NCBI GenBank assembly: GCA_013314775.1
Contig: JABUFB010000010.1
Span: forward strand, 310,001 to 374,000
Origin: Armatimonadota bacterium
GTDB taxonomy: Bacteria; Armatimonadota; Zipacnadia; Zipacnadales; JABUFB01
Direction of reading: 5' to 3'
Length of the DNA: 64,000 bases
This document shows, in pieces, positions 17,886 through 26,518 of this stretch. Each line of letters opens with the position of its first letter. The first letter of the stretch is position 1. Made by a program: the position numbers and the translations under genes. The notes beneath the pieces are model-generated. The model did not search any database and was not told where the DNA came from. It saw nothing but the letters and a program-made list of their open reading frames with translations.

Positions 17886-19243
17886 TACGCCCGTCACGCC
17901 TGCTTCTGTGCGCCATATCGCTGGCGACCCTGAACCTTCTCGCAGGATGCGTGGAGAAGGTCTCTGAGCCTGTGGGGCCACCCCCGGGCGGCGAGATCAT
18001 CAACAAGCCAACAGCCGGAGCCACCACGACGAGTGGCGGGATCGAGCTCGAGCTCTACACCTGGACCGAGACCGATGAACTTGAGGTCAACCGCGAACTG
18101 CTCAAGCAGTTCGAGGCCGATCACCCGGGCATCAAGGTGAACCTGGTCAACATCTCCGGCAGCCGCGAAGCCATGCAGAAGCTGGAGACGAAGATGGCCG
18201 CAAAGGACGGACCGGATGTCATGTCCCTGCATGGGGCGTACTATGTGGGTTTCGCGGATGCGGGCGTTCTGGCCGATCTGGAGGAGTTCGCCCGGGATGA
18301 CGCGGACTTCGGCCTGAGCGACTTCCACCCGCGCCTGGTGGACATGTGCCGCTACCAGGGCAAGCTCTTTTCCCTGCCCCGGTATACCAGCATCTACTCT
18401 CTCTTCTACAACAAGGCTCTGTTTGACGCTGAGGGCATTCCCCACCCCGGCAAGGGTTCCTCATGGACCTGGGACGACTACCTGAAGGCATGCAAGGCGC
18501 TCACCAAAGACACCAACGGCGACGGCAAACCCGACCAGTGGGGCTGCATGATTGACTTCTGGGGCGCGCGCCTGTACCCGTGGCTTTGGTCGAACGGAGC
18601 CGATCTCATGGACAAGGAGATCAAGCGCTGCATCATCGACGACCCCAATGCAGTGGAGGCGCTGCAGTTCCTGGTGGACCTGCGCCATAAGTACAAGGTC
18701 TGCCCGGCCAGCACCTCCACAGAGCGCAATGAGGGCCTCACCAGTTTCGCGCGGGGCAATGTGGGCATGTATATGTCCGGACCGTGGGACATCCAAACGT
18801 TGAACGAAGCGGAGAATCTGGACTGGGATGTGGCCCCGGTGCCTGAAAAGAAGACGCGCTCCACCATGCTCGGCACCGAGAATTACGCCATCTGGGCGGG
18901 TTCGCGTCACCCGAAGGAAGCTTGGGAGCTGTTCAAGTTCCTGCTCAGCGCGGAAAGCCAGACGGTGATGGCCGAGAGGCTGGACAAGATGCCCTCGCGG
19001 ATCTCGGTCCTCCAGGGCGCGTACGCCGGTGGGGATGCCGGCTATGACCGTTCGGTCTACGTGAAGGCCCTTGAGTATGCAAAGAACCCGCCGAACTTCC
19101 CGGAGTACAACCAGGTGGAGGGCATCCTGCAGGCGGAGCTTGATCGCATCTGGCTGGGCAGCGTGGCTCCGAAGGCGGGGCTGAAGACCGCCGCGGAGAA
19201 AGTGAACAAGAAGCTGGAGGAAATCAGATCCAGGCCTGAGTAG
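17882..19243 (+). CDS. ABC transporter solute-binding lipoprotein (family 1, sugar type)
   Basis: The product has 453 residues with a lipoprotein signal (LATLNLLAGC, lipobox LAGC). It shows the classic family-1 extracellular solute-binding pattern: LELYTWTETDE near the mature N-terminus, FEADHPGIKVNLV, KDGPDVMSLHG, LPRYTSIYSLFYNKALFD, WTWDDYLKACKALT and a late GNVGMYMSGPW. Such proteins bind mono- or oligosaccharides outside the membrane and deliver them to an ABC permease pair. No permease or ATPase of that type lies nearby, so it is an orphan and must work with a transporter encoded elsewhere. The start ATG overlaps the rsmE stop (ATGA). Confidence 0.92.
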   Translation: MIRPSRLLLCAISLATLNLLAGCVEKVSEPVGPPPGGEIINKPTAGATTTSGGIELELYTWTETDELEVNRELLKQFEADHPGIKVNLVNISGSREAMQKLETKMAAKDGPDVMSLHGAYYVGFADAGVLADLEEFARDDADFGLSDFHPRLVDMCRYQGKLFSLPRYTSIYSLFYNKALFDAEGIPHPGKGSSWTWDDYLKACKALTKDTNGDGKPDQWGCMIDFWGARLYPWLWSNGADLMDKEIKRCIIDDPNAVEALQFLVDLRHKYKVCPASTSTERNEGLTSFARGNVGMYMSGPWDIQTLNEAENLDWDVAPVPEKKTRSTMLGTENYAIWAGSRHPKEAWELFKFLLSAESQTVMAERLDKMPSRISVLQGAYAGGDAGYDRSVYVKALEYAKNPPNFPEYNQVEGILQAELDRIWLGSVAPKAGLKTAAEKVNKKLEEIRSRPE

Positions 19244-19289
19244 GCGGCTGGTGATGCCGACCATTGTCGTATGCCGTGCAAGTATGTGG

Positions 19290-19354
19290 GGCGCGGGCTC
19301 GTACCGCGCCGCGCCGTGTGGCGTATCGGCGGACGGTGTGGCGGGGGAGCCCGC
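19290..19354. terminator. Two hairpins between convergent genes
   Basis: GGCGCGG (19290-19296) pairs with CCGCGCC (19304-19310), and GCGGG (19341-19345) pairs with CCCGC (19350-19354). They sit between the stops of the solute-binding protein and the H-x9-DG protein and may serve both. The second hairpin resembles short GCGGG/CCCGC hairpins in other gaps of the window. Confidence 0.45.
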
Positions 19355-19406
19355 TCCAAAAGTGTAACCGCGCGCCGGGAGCAATTCCCTCGCTTCTCCC
19401 GCTCCC

Positions 19407-20315
19407 CTACTCGAAGGGATTCCGCTCCAGGGCCCGCCGCAGCTCCAGCGACGACATCATCTCGACGTGGCCGTCCATGAACCCCACCGCCAGCATCCCG
19501 TTATGGAATCCCGGGTCGGGCACATCTGCCGCATTGCCCACCTGGCTCTCTCCACCACCACGCACTTCGAAAAGTGCGACGGTCTCTGACGGCAGCTTGA
19601 TATCTCCCAGCCTGGCCCCGACCAACTTCTCGTTGAGTGCGTAGCCCACCGGCACATCCGGGCGCCCGGGGCAGCGAAGAAGCTGCTCATTGTTCCCGAC
19701 GTATGGCAGCAGGTCCTTGGCCCAGGTCGCCCCTGGCAACGTCTGGTCGAAGTCCTGCGTGTACATGAGCACCCCCAGCATGAGCTGCTTCATGTTGCTC
19801 ACGCAGGACTGGACCTGGGCCTCACCCCGCAGGTCTTGCGCCTGAGCGCGGAACATGAACATCTTCGCGAGCAGTCCCAGCGATACCGCCTCGAGTTCGG
19901 ATTCATCGCGATAGGGCAACCGGGCGGCGACTTCCATCGTCTCGGTGTTGATTTTCACCAGCACCCCGTCTTCCACGATGAACACGAACTCCCCGTCGCG
20001 CCACCAGGGCGGCTGGCCCTTATTCGCCTGGCGAATGCCGTTCATGAGCATCATAAAGCCCAGGGCGTCGTCTCCGCCGCCCCTGCCGGCCATGCCCATC
20101 ATCAACATCAACATGGCTTCGGAGTTGATCTTGCCCCCGGTGAGGACCGCCATCATGGTGGCTTCGTCTTCTGGAAATCCCATGTTCAGGTAGATCTGCT
20201 TGTGCTTCGCGATCTGGTCGGGCAGCGGTGCCGCGGCAGCCGCCGGTGCGTGTTCTTGTGCATGGGACGTCACTGCGAAAGCAAGCAGAGACGCTGCGAA
20301 CAGGTGCTTCAGCAT
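19407..20315 (-). CDS. Secreted H-x9-DG (DUF1559-like) protein without a pilin N-terminus
   Basis: The product has 302 residues. AAGGAGGGG lies 5 bases before the ATG and a signal peptide ends near TSHAQE. The C-terminal third carries the hallmarks of DUF1559/H-x9-DG proteins: CVSNMKQLMLGVLMYTQD, then LPYVGNNEQLLRCPG, then HNGMLAVGFMDG, in which His and Asp-Gly are exactly nine residues apart. Such proteins in Planctomycetota and Armatimonadota normally start with a type IV prepilin leader and helix. Here an ordinary signal peptide and about 170 residues with a Met/Gly-rich stretch (MLMLMMGMAGRGGGDD) replace it. Function unknown. The gene converges on the sugar-binding protein and is divergent from 20502. 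Confidence 0.82.
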   Translation of the reverse strand: MLKHLFAASLLAFAVTSHAQEHAPAAAAAPLPDQIAKHKQIYLNMGFPEDEATMMAVLTGGKINSEAMLMLMMGMAGRGGGDDALGFMMLMNGIRQANKGQPPWWRDGEFVFIVEDGVLVKINTETMEVAARLPYRDESELEAVSLGLLAKMFMFRAQAQDLRGEAQVQSCVSNMKQLMLGVLMYTQDFDQTLPGATWAKDLLPYVGNNEQLLRCPGRPDVPVGYALNEKLVGARLGDIKLPSETVALFEVRGGGESQVGNAADVPDPGFHNGMLAVGFMDGHVEMMSSLELRRALERNPFE

Positions 20316-20501
20316 TTTGTCCCCTCCTTAGAGGTTGGATCTAGCAAAGTGAGCGAAGTGCGCGTGCATATGAGTGTACCAACACTGTCCTGAGCGCGGC
20401 TCCTCCACCGATTTGAGCGAGGGCTCCGCAGGAGGGCAGATGCTTCCCCGTGACGAAGTAGTCCTGTGAGTAGTACCAGCCCAATGAGAGGAACCACGAT
20501 C

Positions 20502-22454
20502 ATGCGCACGCTATGCCTCCTCTTCGCGCTCACCCTGTCGGCTTCCTGCCTCGCGCAGGATTCGACCACGCCCAACATCGTTCAGAATCCCGGCTTCGAG
20601 ACCCTCGCCGCCAACGGCCTGCCCGAAGCCTGGGGAGCCGATGGTACGGTTTTCACTTCTGACGAGACCGTCGCCCACAATGGCGGGCGTTCCCTGAAAT
20701 ACTCCAATGACGACGCGGGCAAATACGTCCTGTGCGGCCAGACTATCCCACTTGAGCCCGGCCTGGCATACGAGTTCAGCGGCTGGATCAAGACGGAGGA
20801 CGTAAAGGGCGAGGACAACGGGGCCACGATCTGCCTGGAGTGGTACGCCGAGGATGGCAAGTACCTGGGCGGCTCGTACCCTGCCGGCTTCAAGGGAACC
20901 ACGGACTGGCGCCAACTCCGGGCTACGGGGGGACGCGTGCCCCCGAACGCTGCGAAATGCACCGTAACCTGTTACCTGCGCAAGGGGTGCACGGGCACCG
21001 CGTGGTGGGATGACATCGAGGTCCGCAAGTTCCGCTACCCGGCGCTGCGCACCACGCTGATTGAGCCCAACTACCGCGGGCAGGTCACCCCCTCCACGAA
21101 GCGCATCGCCGTTGCGGCCGATCTCAACCTGCGGGACTACGGAATGCGGCCTGACCAGGTTGTGCTGAAGCTCTCGCTGAACCCCGCCGCTGGTGGTGAT
21201 GCGGTGAGAACAGTGACACTCACACCGAAGTCCGAGACGCTACTGGCGGAGATGCCTGCCGACGGCCTTGCGCCAGGCAAGTACACTCTCGAGAGCGCAC
21301 TCACCACCGCCGACGGTGCGCAGAAGCTTGGCGTGGATTCATGGCGCGTTCATGTGCTCACGGACGCGGAAGCGGCCTCGCGAACCTGCTATATTGACGA
21401 GCACAACCGGCTGATCATCGACGGCGAGCCGTTCTTCCCGCTGGGCATGTATTGGGGCGGAATCAGTGCGGGAGACCTGGAGACCTATGCCGACAGCGCG
21501 TTCAACTGCCTGATGCCCTACGGCGGCGCGAATCAGGAGCAGATGAAGCTCCTGGAGAAACACAACCTCAAGATTATCTACACACTCAAGGACGTCTACT
21601 ACGGTTCGACCTGGTGCCCCAAAGGCATCGAGACCATCGACGATGAACGCAGGTTCATCGAGGCAAAGGTCGCGGAGTACGGCAATCACCCGGCGGTCAT
21701 CGCCTGGTATCTCAACGATGAGCTGTCCACAGCGTACATGGACCGGCTCGAAGCCCACCAGGAATGGATGGGGGATCTCGACCCCAATCACCCGACCTGG
21801 GTGGTGCTCTACCAGGTGGGGGAGATTGAGCAGTACCGGAAGACTTTCGACGTCATCGGTACCGACCCGTATCCAATCCCCGGAAGTCCCGCTGCACGCG
21901 CAGCGCAGTGGACGCGGATGACCGTGGACGCCATGCACGGTGCGCGACCTGTCTGGATGGTTCCCCAGGTGTTCAACTGGGCGGTGTACAGGAAGGGCGA
22001 GGAGGCCAAGCAAGGGCTGCGTCCGCCCACGCTGGATGAGATGCGCAGCATGGCCTGGCAATGCATCGCCGAAGGCGCCAAAGGCCTGGTTTTCTACTCG
22101 TTCATGGACATCAAGAGGGATCCCACAGTGCCCTTCGAGGAGCAGTGGGGGCACGTCAAAACCATGGCGGCGGAAATTGCGGAGATGATCCCGGTGATCC
22201 TCTCTGTGGAAGAGACGCCGAAGATTACCGCCGACGAGGCGCCGTGGCTCAACTGGACGCTGCGCAGCAGGGATGGGATCTGCACGCTGATCGCGGTAAA
22301 CAACGGGCCTGACGAGGGCACACACACTTTCCAGCTTCCGTCCGCGCCGACGAGCGTGAAGGCCGTCCGCGGCGACAACCCGACGGTGGAAGGGACGGTC
22401 CTCGCTTTGCCATTCAAGCCCTTTGAAGTGCGGATCGTACAGCTTACCTTCTGA
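20502..22454 (+). CDS. Secreted glycosidase-like protein with N-terminal CBM-like domain
   Basis: The product has 650 residues from ATG 20502 (GAGAGGAA 10 bases upstream; a further in-frame ATG at 20484 is possible). A signal peptide ends near ASCLAQD. Residues 25-180 match the CBM4/9-type jelly roll pattern (NPGFETLAANGLPEAWG, TAWWDDIEVRKF). A beta-sandwich follows, then a TIM barrel of the GH2/GH5 superfamily from residue about 300 (DGEPFFPLGMYWGG), with VIAWYLNDE holding the likely acid/base Glu and GLVFYSFMDIKRD late in the barrel. A short C-terminal beta domain ends in FKPFEVRIVQLTF. It probably hydrolyses an extracellular glycan; the substrate is unknown. It is a single-gene unit closed by a strong hairpin. 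Confidence 0.82.
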   Translation: MRTLCLLFALTLSASCLAQDSTTPNIVQNPGFETLAANGLPEAWGADGTVFTSDETVAHNGGRSLKYSNDDAGKYVLCGQTIPLEPGLAYEFSGWIKTEDVKGEDNGATICLEWYAEDGKYLGGSYPAGFKGTTDWRQLRATGGRVPPNAAKCTVTCYLRKGCTGTAWWDDIEVRKFRYPALRTTLIEPNYRGQVTPSTKRIAVAADLNLRDYGMRPDQVVLKLSLNPAAGGDAVRTVTLTPKSETLLAEMPADGLAPGKYTLESALTTADGAQKLGVDSWRVHVLTDAEAASRTCYIDEHNRLIIDGEPFFPLGMYWGGISAGDLETYADSAFNCLMPYGGANQEQMKLLEKHNLKIIYTLKDVYYGSTWCPKGIETIDDERRFIEAKVAEYGNHPAVIAWYLNDELSTAYMDRLEAHQEWMGDLDPNHPTWVVLYQVGEIEQYRKTFDVIGTDPYPIPGSPAARAAQWTRMTVDAMHGARPVWMVPQVFNWAVYRKGEEAKQGLRPPTLDEMRSMAWQCIAEGAKGLVFYSFMDIKRDPTVPFEEQWGHVKTMAAEIAEMIPVILSVEETPKITADEAPWLNWTLRSRDGICTLIAVNNGPDEGTHTFQLPSAPTSVKAVRGDNPTVEGTVLALPFKPFEVRIVQLTF

Positions 22455-22487
22455 GTTTCCTGAACAGATCCGTCCGGACACAAAGCA

Positions 22488-22516
22488 GCCCGGCCCCCTG
22501 ATCTCGGGGGCCGGGC
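22488..22516. terminator. Strong bidirectional-type terminator hairpin
   Basis: An 11-bp perfect stem (GCCCGGCCCCC with GGGGGCCGGGC) around a 7-base loop lies 33 bases after the stop at 22454 and 34 bases before the stop of the convergent radical SAM gene. Confidence 0.8.
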
Positions 22517-22550
22517 TTATGAGTGTATGATCGCGTGCTTCCGGCTGTCT

Positions 22551-23627
22551 TCACTTCTCGGCCGGGATCTCATCCTGGTGATTGAGATGGGCCGGGCACA
22601 CGGAAGGACAGACACGTTCCAGCAGATCGCGCAACTGGGTAGCATTGGGCAGACCGACGTCAGCCCGCATGCCGTCGTCCAAAGGCTCTCCGTCGCGTAC
22701 AAGGACAACCACGGAGTCCACGCCGAACTGCAGTGCAATCTGGGTGGTTTTCATGCCCAGATCATTGGCGTAACACCGAATATGTGGGAAGTTCTGCAAG
22801 AAAACGCGGCTCACCGCGAACTCCCGCAGGTCCTCGAGGCCTCCGACCAGCCCGTTGCGCACCCGCTTGCTGCGCCGGAAAGCCCGCGGGGCGAAGAACG
22901 TGAACCCGTCGGTCTCATCCTGTAAGTCGCGCAGCCGGCTGAGGTGCTCGGTCTTGGTCTCGGGGCCTTCAAGGTGCCCGTACAGCATGCTTGCTCCGGT
23001 AAACATCCCGAGTTCGTGGGCCTCGCGCATGATCTGCAACCAGGTCCCTCCGGTGCACTTCGCGGGGCACAGGTAAGTCCGGATTGTGGGGTCGAAGATG
23101 TCCGCTCCATCCTCGAGGAGCGAACTCAGGCCGGCGTTCTTCAGATCGCGCAACACTTCGGTGAAGGTGAGCGCCGCACGCTTGGCGATATTGGCCAGCT
23201 GCTCGGGTGCGAAGCCCTGAATGTGGATGTCGGGGAAGGCGGCTCGCACCGCACCTACCATCTCCATGTAGTAGTCATACGCAGGCTCCGGATTCGAGCC
23301 ACCCGTCAGCTGAATCTGGTCAACACCGACCTCGACCGCTTCCCCCACCCGGTTCACGACTTCGGAGACGCTCGCTGTGTAAGCTCCTTCTGCGCCCTCT
23401 ATCAGAGAGCCGTCACAATGGCGACAGCGGTTCCGACAGACGTTGCTGTAACGAATGCGTCTTACCGAAATCAGGCTACATGCGGATGACCCTACACGTT
23501 GACGAACGGTCTGCGCGAGCATGCCCAGGCCAAGCAGGTCGCTTGAGCTATACAGTTCCGTGGCGTCGTGATCCTCAAGAGGAACACCGCTATCGATTTT
23601 CTCGCGAATACTGGTGATATCAACCAT
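22551..23627 (-). CDS. Radical SAM protein, divergent MqnE/CofH-like
   Basis: The 358-residue product has a canonical radical SAM Cys-x3-Cys-x2-Cys site (NVCRNRCRHCD; Cys64, Cys68, Cys71) that should bind a [4Fe-4S] cluster and SAM. The overall order matches the MqnE/MqnC/CofH group: IQLTGGSNPEPAYDYY, DIHIQGFAPEQ, ADIFDPTIR, LGMFTGASMLYGHLEGPE, LRDLQDETDGFTFFAPRAF. That group makes aminodeoxyfutalosine-type intermediates of menaquinone or F420 synthesis. Several positions differ from typical MqnE: His-Cys-Asp-Gly after the cluster instead of Phe-Cys-Ala-Phe, and LLEDGAD instead of the Gly-rich PGGGAE. The C-terminus adds a CPSVCPAHLNH segment. No other menaquinone gene is nearby, so it may be a distinct paralogue. 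The start region has only a weak ribosome site. Confidence 0.85.
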   Translation of the reverse strand: MVDITSIREKIDSGVPLEDHDATELYSSSDLLGLGMLAQTVRQRVGSSACSLISVRRIRYSNVCRNRCRHCDGSLIEGAEGAYTASVSEVVNRVGEAVEVGVDQIQLTGGSNPEPAYDYYMEMVGAVRAAFPDIHIQGFAPEQLANIAKRAALTFTEVLRDLKNAGLSSLLEDGADIFDPTIRTYLCPAKCTGGTWLQIMREAHELGMFTGASMLYGHLEGPETKTEHLSRLRDLQDETDGFTFFAPRAFRRSKRVRNGLVGGLEDLREFAVSRVFLQNFPHIRCYANDLGMKTTQIALQFGVDSVVVLVRDGEPLDDGMRADVGLPNATQLRDLLERVCPSVCPAHLNHQDEIPAEK

Positions 23628-23733
23628 AGAGCGCGTGTAATTTCCGCCTGCGGTCTGAATGCTGCCAAGATACCCGGCGCCATACGGACACCGGCTCGGA
23701 CAAGGTTCATTCTCCGCTGGGTCAGCGGAACCC

Positions 23734-23762
23734 TTCCACCTCCTTGCGGTTTGTGCTAGACT
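23734..23762 (+). promoter_or_regulatory. Putative extended -10 promoter for the DUF5010 gene
   Basis: TTCCAC (23734-23739), 17 bases, then TAGACT (23757-23762) preceded by TGC as an extended -10. It lies 46 bases upstream of the start at 23808. Confidence 0.5.
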
Positions 23763-23807
23763 GATTGTCCAGCGTGTTGTGTACTCATCCCCCCGGAGGT
23801 ACCACAG

Positions 23808-25352
23808 ATGACGGCTGCGTTGCTACTATTGCTTGCTGTCACTTCTTGCCATGCCCAGCAAGCCGGCTGGTTCACCGAGCCGCCGCCGCCCGGGCCATTT
23901 ACCGGGCTGACTGAGACGGACCTCTCCACTGTTCCCACCTTCACCCCCGATCAACCCGTCATCGGCACGTATCTCTTCTACTGGTATGACGTTTATTCCG
24001 GCGCCCATCTCGTCGACCATGACGGGACTGACGCCTGCACCACGCACCCACCATCATGGGAGGACTACAGTTTCCACTCCACCCGCTGGTGGCGCGAGCA
24101 ACTCAAGGACATTGCAGCCGCGGGTATAGACTTCGCCGCGCCGGTCTACTGGGGTTTCCCAAACGGCTATGACGGCTGGTCCTTCGCCGGTCTGCCCCAT
24201 CTGGTCCGCGCCTGCGACTATATGACCCGAATCGGCGAGACCTGCCCGCGTATCGCGCTATTCTACGACACCAGCACTCTCGCGCACAATGGCGCGGGAC
24301 GCCGTATAGATCTTTCGACAGCGGAAGGCAAGGATTGGTTTTACTGCACCATCCGCGATTTCTTCAGTTTCATCCCCCCGCGACACTGGGCAGCGATCAA
24401 CGGGCGTCCCATCATCCTGCTCTATGCGGCCGCATTCGCGGCCAAACAGGACCCGGCACTCTTCCCGCACGTTCGTGAGCGCTTCAAGAAGGACTTCGGC
24501 GTGGACCCCTACATCATTAAACAGAATGCGTGGCAGGGCGAGGCTGACAGCGTCTGCGAGTGGGGTGGCGCCCTGGGACTGAATATCAGCGCCTGTGCGG
24601 CTCTTGGGCCTGGCTACGACCACTCGGCTGTTCCCGGACGCACGCCGCTGGTGCGCGACCGCGAAAACGGCGCCTTCTACTCCCGAAGCTGGGAGACCCT
24701 CTTGAAGCTCAATCCAGCGCGACGCCCCAAGCTGGTGATGGTCGAAACCTGGAACGAGTTCCACGAAGGAACCGATGTGGCCGAATCCGCCGAATACGGC
24801 CGCCAGTATATTGAAATAACGCGAAAATACGCCGACATGTTCCACGCCGGGGAGCGCGTGGAGGTGGTTGCTGGGCCATATTCGAACGCTAACACTGTCG
24901 TAGTTACGTTCGGTAATGACGGCAAGGCAAGCGGCCTGCGCGTCCCCAGCCAGGCCGACGGCCAGAACGAACTCACACAGGTGGCCGGCAGAGAGTGCGT
25001 CCGCACCCGCACCACCGAGTGGGAAATCCGCTACCTCTACGTGGACCTCGACGACAGCTTCGTCTTCGATGCCGACCCGCGCCCGTACACGGTGGAGTTC
25101 GAATACCTGGATGAGGGCCCCGTGGCCCTTGAGCTTCACTACGACTCCCAGGACCCGAAGGGCTCCGTTCGAGACGGGGCCTTCAAACCGGGCGGACGCG
25201 TGGAGATCACCGGGAGCGGCGAGTGGAAGACAGCCCGGCTCACCGTGCCGGACGGACGGTTCGCCAACCGCACCAACGGCGCGGACTTCCGCATTGCTGT
25301 TTTCGGCCCGGGCGAGCTCTGCGTTTCGCGAATCTCAGTCACGCGCGATTGA
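23808..25352 (+). CDS. Secreted DUF5010/GH99-like protein
   Basis: The product has 514 residues; GGAGG lies 9 bases before the ATG and a signal peptide ends near TSCHAQQ. The N-terminal 340 residues match DUF5010-type proteins, distant relatives of GH99/GH71 barrel enzymes: IGTYLFYWYDVYSG, WWREQLKDIAAAGIDFAAPV, NGRPIILLYAA and the C-terminal strand VMVETWNEFHEGTDVAES, which resembles the (N/T)xNEWHEGT motif of GH99-like enzymes. The last 150 residues form a beta-rich tail (VEFEYLDEGPVALELHYDS) like the DUF5010 C-terminal domain. The likely role is exported hydrolysis of a mannan-like or other glycan, by fold only. It is divergent from the radical SAM gene and monocistronic. Confidence 0.82.
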   Translation: MTAALLLLLAVTSCHAQQAGWFTEPPPPGPFTGLTETDLSTVPTFTPDQPVIGTYLFYWYDVYSGAHLVDHDGTDACTTHPPSWEDYSFHSTRWWREQLKDIAAAGIDFAAPVYWGFPNGYDGWSFAGLPHLVRACDYMTRIGETCPRIALFYDTSTLAHNGAGRRIDLSTAEGKDWFYCTIRDFFSFIPPRHWAAINGRPIILLYAAAFAAKQDPALFPHVRERFKKDFGVDPYIIKQNAWQGEADSVCEWGGALGLNISACAALGPGYDHSAVPGRTPLVRDRENGAFYSRSWETLLKLNPARRPKLVMVETWNEFHEGTDVAESAEYGRQYIEITRKYADMFHAGERVEVVAGPYSNANTVVVTFGNDGKASGLRVPSQADGQNELTQVAGRECVRTRTTEWEIRYLYVDLDDSFVFDADPRPYTVEFEYLDEGPVALELHYDSQDPKGSVRDGAFKPGGRVEITGSGEWKTARLTVPDGRFANRTNGADFRIAVFGPGELCVSRISVTRD

Positions 25353-25363
25353 ACGCGAGAACA

Positions 25364-25394
25364 TTGCATAACCCGGCTACACTTCTGGTATACT
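25364..25394 (+). promoter_or_regulatory. Putative promoter for tpx
   Basis: TATACT (25389-25394) is preceded by TGG, forming an extended -10, with TTGCAT (25364-25369) 19 bases upstream as a weakly spaced -35. It lies 44 bases before the tpx start. Confidence 0.55.
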
Positions 25395-25437
25395 GAACAG
25401 TCTCGAAGTCGTAACATGGAATAGGAGGCGAGGGCAA

Positions 25438-25962
25438 ATGGCAGAACGAACCGGCGTAGTGGCGTTCAAAGGCGATGGTTTGACTCTCGAAGGTGGGGAG
25501 TTGGTTCTGGGGCAGCCTGCACCTGAATTCAGAATTCGCACGGGACTTGCCCCTGACACGGAGTACACTCTCGCAACGGACGCGGGGAAGATCCGGCTCC
25601 TGAGCGTGGTGCCCTCCCTGGATACGCCGGTCTGCAGTCTGCAGACCCAGCGGTTCAATGCAGAAGCTGAGGCGCTCGGTGACAAGGTGGTCATCGTTAC
25701 GGTGTCCATGGATCTGCCGCCGGCCCAGGAGCGCTGGTGTCAGGCCAACTCCGTGGCGAATCTGAAGACCGCGTCGGACTACTACGACCACAGCTTCGGG
25801 CTGGCCACGGGCTTGCGAATCAAGGAACTGGGGCTGCTGGCCCGGGCGGTGGTCATCCTGGACGGAGACGGGGTCGTGCGATATATCCAGATTGTTCCGG
25901 AAGTCACCGACGAGCCGGACTACGACGACGCACTTGCTGCGGCGAAAAAGATCGCTGGATAG
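25438..25962 (+). CDS. tpx: Thiol peroxidase (atypical 2-Cys peroxiredoxin)
   Basis: The 174-residue product has the standard Tpx length and motifs. The peroxidatic Cys is Cys66 in VPSLDTPVCSLQTQ, and the resolving Cys is Cys101 in RWCQANSV, close to the usual Tpx spacing. The enzyme reduces hydrogen peroxide and alkyl hydroperoxides in the cytoplasm with electrons from thioredoxin. AGGAGG lies 10 bases before the ATG and a likely promoter at 25364-25394. It stands alone and is closed by a 13-bp terminator. Confidence 0.96.
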   Translation: MAERTGVVAFKGDGLTLEGGELVLGQPAPEFRIRTGLAPDTEYTLATDAGKIRLLSVVPSLDTPVCSLQTQRFNAEAEALGDKVVIVTVSMDLPPAQERWCQANSVANLKTASDYYDHSFGLATGLRIKELGLLARAVVILDGDGVVRYIQIVPEVTDEPDYDDALAAAKKIAG

Positions 25963-25980
25963 CAGGCCGCGCGGAGCACC

Positions 25981-26018
25981 AATCAGGGCGCACGCAAGGT
26001 GCGCCGTGCGCCCTGATT
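25981..26018. terminator. Bidirectional terminator between tpx and the HIT gene
   Basis: A 13-bp perfect stem (AATCAGGGCGCAC with GTGCGCCCTGATT) around a 12-base loop. A/T-rich ends give a T-run on each strand. It lies 18 bases after the tpx stop and faces the convergent HIT gene. Confidence 0.85.
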
Positions 26019-26162
26019 TCAACCACTGATAGGTGGGCCATTCGTTGTGCGACCCGCGCCCACTGCGATCGGCCTGCAGACGACGGCAGACGGCCTGCGC
26101 TGACTGCAACGGCGAAACGCGTGGCACGCTGGGAGCTCTCTCACCCAGAAAGCGTCTCGGAT

Positions 26163-26507
26163 CTAGCCCGGCGGCCAGGCCATCTGGCGACCGCCGATGA
26201 CGTGCAGGTGCAGGTGGGGCACCGACTCTCCCGCGTGGGGCCCCACATTGAGCACCAGGCGGTAGCCGGTCTCCTCGATGCCTTCCTCTCGCGCAACTTC
26301 CGCTCCGGCCAACACAAGTCTACCCACGAGTTCCGCGTCGCCCTGCTCCACCGACGCGATATTCCCCACATGCTCCCGTGGGATCATCAATACGTGAACA
26401 GGGCCCTGGGGGTTGATGTCCTCGAACCCCACGACGAATTCATCCTCGTATACGATCTTCGCCGGGATGTGCCCCGCAGCGATCTTGCAGAAAATGCAGT
26501 CAGCCAT
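26163..26507 (-). CDS. HIT-family hydrolase (HINT-like)
   Basis: The 114-residue product starts MADCIFCKIAAG and has AGGAGGG upstream. It carries the Cys4/Cys7 pair typical of bacterial HINT proteins and the histidine triad HLHLHVIGG (His98, His100, His102; His100 is the expected nucleophile). The family hydrolyses nucleoside phosphoramidates and related nucleotidyl conjugates; the physiological substrate is not known. The upstream epimerase gene stops in the TAG that is part of this gene's TAGGAGG ribosome site, so the two are one operon and probably translationally linked. Confidence 0.93.
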   Translation of the reverse strand: MADCIFCKIAAGHIPAKIVYEDEFVVGFEDINPQGPVHVLMIPREHVGNIASVEQGDAELVGRLVLAGAEVAREEGIEETGYRLVLNVGPHAGESVPHLHLHVIGGRQMAWPPG

Positions 26508-26518
26508 TTCGATCCCTC

